Shown piece by piece: positions 60,083 through 64,000 of a stretch of DNA of 64,000 nt. The DNA is from Streptomyces tagetis. GTDB lineage: Bacteria; Actinomycetota; Actinomycetes; Streptomycetales; Streptomycetaceae. Position 1 is the stretch's first letter; every line of letters starts with the position of its first letter. A model generated the notes under the pieces. It had not been told where the DNA came from. It saw nothing but the letters and a program-made list of their open reading frames with translations, and made no database searches. The stretch covers positions 124,001-188,000 of the forward strand of contig NZ_JAGPNL010000006.1 in NCBI RefSeq assembly GCF_018069565.1. The letters are read 5' to 3'. The position numbers were made by a program, and so were the translations under genes.

Positions 60083-61351
60083 ATGGGGACTCCGGTATTC
60101 GAGGACATCGATCCCGCGAGCGATTGCGACTGCCCCGGGTGCCGGCTCTGGCACCGCGTCCTCCCGCATTCCCGGGCCGGCCGGCGCCTGGCCCATCCGG
60201 CCTCCCACCGGGCCGTCGTCGTGGCCACGGCCACCACCGCCGCGCTCGGCGCCGGAGCGGCGGTGACCGTCCCGACCACCGCCCACGCGGCCCACTTCCC
60301 CGGTATCCCCGCAGATGAGGAGGGGGACAGCCCGCAGGGGGAGCCGGGCCCGCTGTACGGGAACGTGAGCAAGACGGCGACAGCGACCGCGGCGCCGGCC
60401 CTGCCCACCATCACCCGCTCGGAGATCATCGACCGGGCCCGGAGCTGGGTCACCGCGAAGGTGCCGTACAGCCTTTCGGCGTATTGGTCCGACGGTTATC
60501 GGCAGGACTGCTCGGGCTATGTGTCGATGGCGTGGAACCTGCCCGGAAACGAATGGACGGGAAGTCTCGCCCAGTACGGCGTCCGCATCACCAAGGAGGA
60601 ACTCCAGCCGGGGGACATACTCCTCTTCCACAATGCGGCCGATCCGACGAACGGCTCCCACGTCACGATCTTCGGCGGCTGGACCGACTCCTCGCGCACC
60701 ACCTACCTGGCCTACGAGCAGACCAAGCCCTCCACCCTGGCCCGCACCACGCCCTACGCCTACTGGAGCAACTCCTCGCAGTACGTGCCCTACCGCTACA
60801 AGGGGGTCACCACGGGCGCCGCCGGAGCCCCCTCGGCGAGCGGCTTCCCGGGCACCGGCGTCTTCGGTCCCGGCGCGGTCAACGCGCACGTCACCCGGCT
60901 CGGCACGATGCTCGTCGCCCGGGGCGGCGGCCGTTTCTACACCTCGGGGCCCGGACCCCGCTGGACGGAGGCGGACCGCCGGGCGACCGAGGCGTTCCAG
61001 CTCGCCCAGGGCTGGCGCGGCAAGGACGCCGACGGGCTCCCCGGCCCCGCCACCTGGAAGTTGCTGACCGGCGGCAAGGGCAAGGACATCGCCCCGCCCG
61101 CCTCGCACGGGGTGCCCGGCTTCCCGGGCCGGGGCGTCTTCCGGCAGGGCGCGGTCAACGCGTACGTCACCCAGCTCGGCGAGCGGCTCGTCGCCAAGGG
61201 GTACGGCGCCCACTACACGAGCGGACCGGGGCCGCGCTGGACCGAGGCGGACCGGCGCAACGTGGAGGCGTTCCAGCGGGCCCAGGGCTGGCGGGGCGGC
61301 GCGGCGGACGGCTACCCCGGCCCCGAGACCTGGCGGCGCCTCTTCTCCTGA
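60083..61351 (+). CDS. secreted NlpC/P60-type protein with two peptidoglycan-binding domains
   Basis: Protein of 422 residues. A Cys-containing N-terminus (DCDCPGC at 14-20) precedes a hydrophobic, signal-like stretch (VVVATATTAALGAGAAVTV). The catalytic-like domain has Cys143 in QDCSGYVSMAWN and His193 in GSHVTIFGGW, as in NlpC/P60-like amidases. Two related peptidoglycan-binding repeats follow, each with YTSGPGPRWTEADRR and a GPxTW end. It probably acts on cell-wall peptides. ATG at 60083 has GAGGGGA 6 bp upstream. Confidence 0.88.
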   Translation: MGTPVFEDIDPASDCDCPGCRLWHRVLPHSRAGRRLAHPASHRAVVVATATTAALGAGAAVTVPTTAHAAHFPGIPADEEGDSPQGEPGPLYGNVSKTATATAAPALPTITRSEIIDRARSWVTAKVPYSLSAYWSDGYRQDCSGYVSMAWNLPGNEWTGSLAQYGVRITKEELQPGDILLFHNAADPTNGSHVTIFGGWTDSSRTTYLAYEQTKPSTLARTTPYAYWSNSSQYVPYRYKGVTTGAAGAPSASGFPGTGVFGPGAVNAHVTRLGTMLVARGGGRFYTSGPGPRWTEADRRATEAFQLAQGWRGKDADGLPGPATWKLLTGGKGKDIAPPASHGVPGFPGRGVFRQGAVNAYVTQLGERLVAKGYGAHYTSGPGPRWTEADRRNVEAFQRAQGWRGGAADGYPGPETWRRLFS

Positions 61352-61424
61352 CCGCCCGCCCCGGGCGACCCCCGGGTCACGACCACCCGTTCATGGCGCA
61401 TCTGGCGCGGAGGCTGGAGCACGC

Positions 61425-62585
61425 ATGAGTACGACCTCGTCCACACCCTCGTCCCCGGCCGCGCCCGCGGCCTCCCCGGAATCCGTCCCCGGCTCCGGCG
61501 CCGCGGAGGGCGCCGCCCGGCACACCCGGCTCATCCACAACGAGGCCACCACCGAGATCCCGGTCCACCTGCTCTTCCGGGACGAGTCCGGCCCGGCGCC
61601 CGTACCGCTGCGGCCCGCGGTCGTCGCCCGCCGGCAGGGCACCGGGGAGCAGCCCCGGATGCGGCGGCCCGGTCCCGCCGTGCCCCGGCCGGTGCCGCCG
61701 GTCGACCCGGAGCTGACGGAGCGTCCGGCCCGGGTGCTGCCCGGCGCGGCGGGGGTGGCCGCCGGGGTGCTCGGGCTGGCCGGCTGCGCGGTCACGTCCT
61801 GGTGGGCGGGGCTCGTGCCGCCGCTCGCCCTCCAGTCGCTCGCGCTGCCGGCCGCGCCGGCCGCGGCGGGGCTCGGTCCGGCCGCGTGGGCGGCGTACGC
61901 GGCGGCCGGCACCCTCGGTCTCTTCGGCTTCGGCGGCCTGGCCCGGGGCCGCACCGGCTCGGCCTGGGTGCTCGGCCTCTTCGGCCGCTACCGGGGAAGC
62001 GTGCGGCGCACCGGCCTGATGTGGGTCAACCCGCTGCTGCTGCGCCGCCGGGTCGACGTGCGGCTGCGGCACTGGCGGGGCGAGCCGATGCCCGCGGCCG
62101 ACGGCAACGGGGTCGCGCTGCGCGTGGTGACCCTGGTGGTGTGGCGGGTGCGGGACACCGCGCGGGCCACCCTGGCGATCGAGGACCACGAGGAGTACCT
62201 GCGCCAGTGCGTGGAGGCGGCCCTCGCCCGGGTGCCGGTGGAGCCGCCCGGCGGGGCGCGGGCCTCGGCGGACGGGGCGGGGGAGGCGCTGACCCGGATG
62301 GTGGCGGCGGACGCGTCTCCGGTGGGGCTGGAGGTGTTCGCGGTGCGGCCGGTGCGGGTGGAGTACGCCCCCGAGGTGGCTGCGGCGATGAACCGGCGGC
62401 GGATCGCCGCGCTGGAGGCCCGGGAGCGGGCGAGCGCGCTCGACTCGGTCGTGGACTCGGTGGAGGACACGGTGACCCGGCTCACCGTGCGCGGACTCGT
62501 CGACCTGGACGACTACGAACGCAAGGCGCTGGTGCGGGACCTCACGGTGGCGTTCTGCGCGGGGCGGGGCGACACGGGCGCCTGA
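61425..62585 (+). CDS. SPFH/band-7-domain membrane protein
   Basis: Protein of 386 residues. A Pro/Ser/Ala-rich N-terminus is followed by hydrophobic segments (VLPGAAGVAAGVLGLAGCAV, LGPAAWAAYAAAGTLGLFGFGG) and an SPFH domain: RTGLMWVNPLLLRRRVDVRLRHWRGEPMPAADGNGVALRVVTLVVWRV, YLRQCVEAALARV, EVFAVRPVRVEYAPEVAAAMNRRRIAALEARERA. Such proteins organise membrane microdomains. The final helix and ALVRDLTVAFC are typical of actinobacterial members. Neighbours are a cell-wall amidase-like gene and an LPMO gene, both exported. Confidence 0.87.
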   Translation: MSTTSSTPSSPAAPAASPESVPGSGAAEGAARHTRLIHNEATTEIPVHLLFRDESGPAPVPLRPAVVARRQGTGEQPRMRRPGPAVPRPVPPVDPELTERPARVLPGAAGVAAGVLGLAGCAVTSWWAGLVPPLALQSLALPAAPAAAGLGPAAWAAYAAAGTLGLFGFGGLARGRTGSAWVLGLFGRYRGSVRRTGLMWVNPLLLRRRVDVRLRHWRGEPMPAADGNGVALRVVTLVVWRVRDTARATLAIEDHEEYLRQCVEAALARVPVEPPGGARASADGAGEALTRMVAADASPVGLEVFAVRPVRVEYAPEVAAAMNRRRIAALEARERASALDSVVDSVEDTVTRLTVRGLVDLDDYERKALVRDLTVAFCAGRGDTGA

Positions 62586-62679
62586 CCCCGCCGTCCGCGC
62601 GGGCGGGCGTGCCGGCGCCGGGCCGGAGCGGGTTCCTCCATTGGGATGGACATGTTCAACGCGGACCAATAATCTGTGA

Positions 62680-62695
62680 CTTGGTCTAGACCTGC
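62680..62695. promoter_or_regulatory. DasR-responsive element upstream of the chitin-active LPMO gene
   Basis: CTTGGTCTAGACCTGC contains GGTCTAGACC, a perfect palindromic dre core, 41-56 bp before the ATG. It links chitin degradation to GlcNAc signalling, matching the nagE/nagF sites at 22.5-22.8 kb. Confidence 0.85.
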
Positions 62696-62735
62696 ACGGC
62701 TCACTGATCCTCCCCCACGTCACAGGAGCAGCAGT

Positions 62736-63341
62736 ATGCGCACAAGGACCAAGTTGTACGCCGCCTCGGTCGGCATGGCGACCGCCGGAGCCCTGGTGCT
62801 CTCCTCCGGTGGCGCCAGCGGTCACGGCTACACCGACCTGCCGATCAGCCGGCAGAAGCTCTGCCAGAACGGCTCGGTCTCCAACTGCGGCAACATCCAG
62901 TGGGAGCCGCAGAGCGTCGAGGGCCCGAAGGGCTTCCCGGCCACCGGCCCCTCCGACGGACAGCTCTGCTCGGGCAACAACGGCCAGTTCGCGCAGCTCG
63001 ACCGCCCGAAGACGCCGAACGGCCAGGACTGGCCCACCACCAAGGTCAACGGCGGCCAGAGCTACACCTTCCGCTGGCAGTTCACCGCCATGCACTCCAC
63101 GACCGACTTCAAGTACTACGTCACGAAGCCGGGCTGGGACCAGAACCGCAACCTGACCCGGGCCGACCTCAACCTCACGCCGTTCCTGACGGTGCCCTAC
63201 AACAACCAGCGTCCGCCGGCCACGCTCTCCCACAGCGGCACCCTGCCGTCCGGGCTGAGCGGTCACCACGTGATCCTCGCGGTGTGGACGGTCGCCGACA
63301 CGAACAACGCCTTCTACGCCTGCTCGGACGTCACCTTCTGA
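62736..63341 (+). CDS. chb: secreted AA10 lytic polysaccharide monooxygenase / chitin-binding protein
   Basis: Protein of 201 residues. Signal peptide LYAASVGMATAGALVLSSGG cut before His30 of HGYTDLPISRQ, which becomes the N-terminal copper-binding His. The second copper His is His120 in FTAMHSTTDFKYY. Four Cys and the Trp/Tyr-rich surface fit chitin-binding AA10 proteins (CHB type). There is no extra carbohydrate-binding module. It binds or oxidatively opens crystalline chitin. RBS CAGGAG is 7 bp upstream and the dre site suggests GlcNAc-inducible expression. Confidence 0.95.
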   Translation: MRTRTKLYAASVGMATAGALVLSSGGASGHGYTDLPISRQKLCQNGSVSNCGNIQWEPQSVEGPKGFPATGPSDGQLCSGNNGQFAQLDRPKTPNGQDWPTTKVNGGQSYTFRWQFTAMHSTTDFKYYVTKPGWDQNRNLTRADLNLTPFLTVPYNNQRPPATLSHSGTLPSGLSGHHVILAVWTVADTNNAFYACSDVTF

Positions 63342-63357
63342 CCGACGCGTAACACGG

Positions 63358-63386
63358 AGGAGCCCCTCGCGGGGCGAGGGGCTCCT
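63358..63386 (+). terminator. terminator after chb
   Basis: A 13-bp perfect stem (AGGAGCCCCTCGC and complement) with loop GGG is followed by TCT. It starts 17 bp after the chb stop. Confidence 0.92.
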
Positions 63387-63393
63387 TCTACTG

Positions 63394-63437
63394 TGCGCCG
63401 CCAGGGACTCGAACCCGAGGCCCGCTGATCAAGAGTC
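63394..63437 (-). pseudogene. 3' fragment of tRNA-Lys (possible attachment-site remnant)
   Basis: 44 bp matching bases 59804-59847 of the intact tRNA-Lys at 40 of 44 positions, from the anticodon loop through the T-arm and acceptor 3' strand to the discriminator. The 5' half of the tRNA is missing: beyond 63437 the sequence diverges (GTACGGGGC). This is the usual form of a displaced tRNA 3' end left by site-specific integration. A degraded duplicate tRNA is the alternative. Confidence 0.75.
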
Positions 63438-63556
63438 GTACGGGGCTTGTTCGTCCTCCTCCGGCTCCACGCCGTCGGAGCCGAGACCCGGAGCCCAGCC
63501 GGTCGCATCAGGCCCGGGGACGGTGCTGATGCGCAGGCAGCAGCAGGAGGCGCCGT

Positions 63557-64000
63557 ATGAATGACCGAGTGAGACGTGCCCGGTTCGGCGCGTATCTGGC
63601 GAGTCTGCGTGGAGGCGCGGGCCTTTCGCAGCGCGCCCTGGCGCTGCGGCTGTGTGCCGTCGCCGGGATCACCACCCTGACGCGCAACGAGGTCTCCCGG
63701 TGGGAGCGCGGCGGGCGCATCCCGGACGCGTGGCTGCCCCCGCTCGCGCAGGTGCTCGGGCAGCCGCTGGACGCCCTGGAGCGGGAGGCCGCGCGAGCCC
63801 GGGGAGAAGCCGAGCCGCCGGACCGCGCCGGCCGCGAGCCGGACACGTACGTGCGGGACGCCGTGGGGTGGCTGCTCGCGCACGACAACCGCCACGGCGG
63901 GGACCACGTGGCGGACGCGGCCGTGCAGGTGTGGGAGGCGGAGCGCGGCCGGATCACCGGCGAGGACAGACAGCACCTCGCCCAAGTGGCGGAGATCGGG
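63557..64000 (+). CDS. XRE-family helix-turn-helix regulator, 3' end outside window
   Basis: Open frame of 148 codons running off the right edge, starting MNDRVRRARFGAYLASLRGG with CAGGAGG 6 bp upstream. The helix-turn-helix is LSQRALALRLCAVAGITTLTRNEVSRWERGGRIPDAWLPPLAQVLG. The following part (YVRDAVGWLLAHDNRHGGDHVADAAVQVWEAERG) resembles the helical C-terminal region of larger streptomycete XRE regulators. It lies just inside the suspected element edge, so it may be an element-borne regulator. Confidence 0.82.
   Translation, partial: MNDRVRRARFGAYLASLRGGAGLSQRALALRLCAVAGITTLTRNEVSRWERGGRIPDAWLPPLAQVLGQPLDALEREAARARGEAEPPDRAGREPDTYVRDAVGWLLAHDNRHGGDHVADAAVQVWEAERGRITGEDRQHLAQVAEIG

Noticed and set aside
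59804..63437. Mobile element bounded by tRNA-Lys and its 3' fragment
   Set aside because: The fragment is on the 5' side of the intact tRNA, the wrong side for an element inserted between them. The genes inside (NlpC/P60, SPFH, chb) look like core chromosome and no integrase is present.

Overview
This window is chromosomal DNA of a Streptomyces. The evidence is very high GC with strong third-position bias, many GTG starts, an SsgA-like sporulation protein, a DasR-type N-acetylglucosamine PTS locus, the CslA/GlxA/CslZ hyphal-tip glycan locus, DUF397 and DUF6087 proteins, and a LAxTG sortase substrate. From memory, gene order in 1-33 kb and 54-63 kb resembles the S. coelicolor core chromosome around SCO2927-SCO2894 and SCO2838-SCO2833.

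Layout: 1-9 kb has the end of hpd, a TPR protein, a GlcD-like oxidase, ssgG, two RDD membrane proteins and small hypotheticals. 9.3-15.6 kb has a secreted M6 metalloprotease behind a long palindrome, the NAD-salvage pair pncA/pncB, and clpS with a DUF2017 gene. 15.9-19.5 kb has an amino-acid permease and a cysteine-synthesis cluster: a JAMM protease, a cysteine-containing leader peptide, a CysO-like sulfur carrier and CysM. 19.6-27 kb has a membrane-tethered PemK/MazF-like protein, an MBL hydrolase, divergent nagE/nagF with three DasR-type sites, rph, rdgB, tRNA-Leu, bcp and a GroES-like gene. 27-37 kb has a class A PBP, a three-gene ABC exporter, a DUF1707 protein, an SGNH hydrolase and a DUF445 protein.

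37-45 kb is more accessory. It holds an AhpD-like protein, a DUF2975/XRE module with a self-contained promoter-operator, a HAD phosphatase, and a lower-GC island at about 39.9-44.0 kb. The island has a DUF397 gene, an SF2 helicase with a DUF3427-like C-terminus, and a divergent SRA-HNH endonuclease. I read it as a modification-dependent restriction/defence locus and the best candidate for an undescribed two-component system.

45-54 kb has a YidC-like insertase, an LLM flavin oxidoreductase, a Gfo/Idh/MocA oxidoreductase divergent from a ROK repressor with a perfect operator-like palindrome, and a surface-display cluster (LAGTG protein, PPGTG protein, class F-like sortase). 54-59.5 kb is the cslZ / glxA-cslA locus. 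59.8-63.4 kb has tRNA-Lys, a secreted NlpC/P60-PGBD protein, an SPFH protein and a chitin-active AA10 LPMO with a DasR-type site. At 63.4 kb a 44-bp copy of the 3' part of tRNA-Lys, followed by an XRE regulator running off the window, may mark the edge of an integrated element lying mostly to the right.

All annotation comes from reading the sequence. Family assignments rest on visible motifs and recalled family features, not on database searches.
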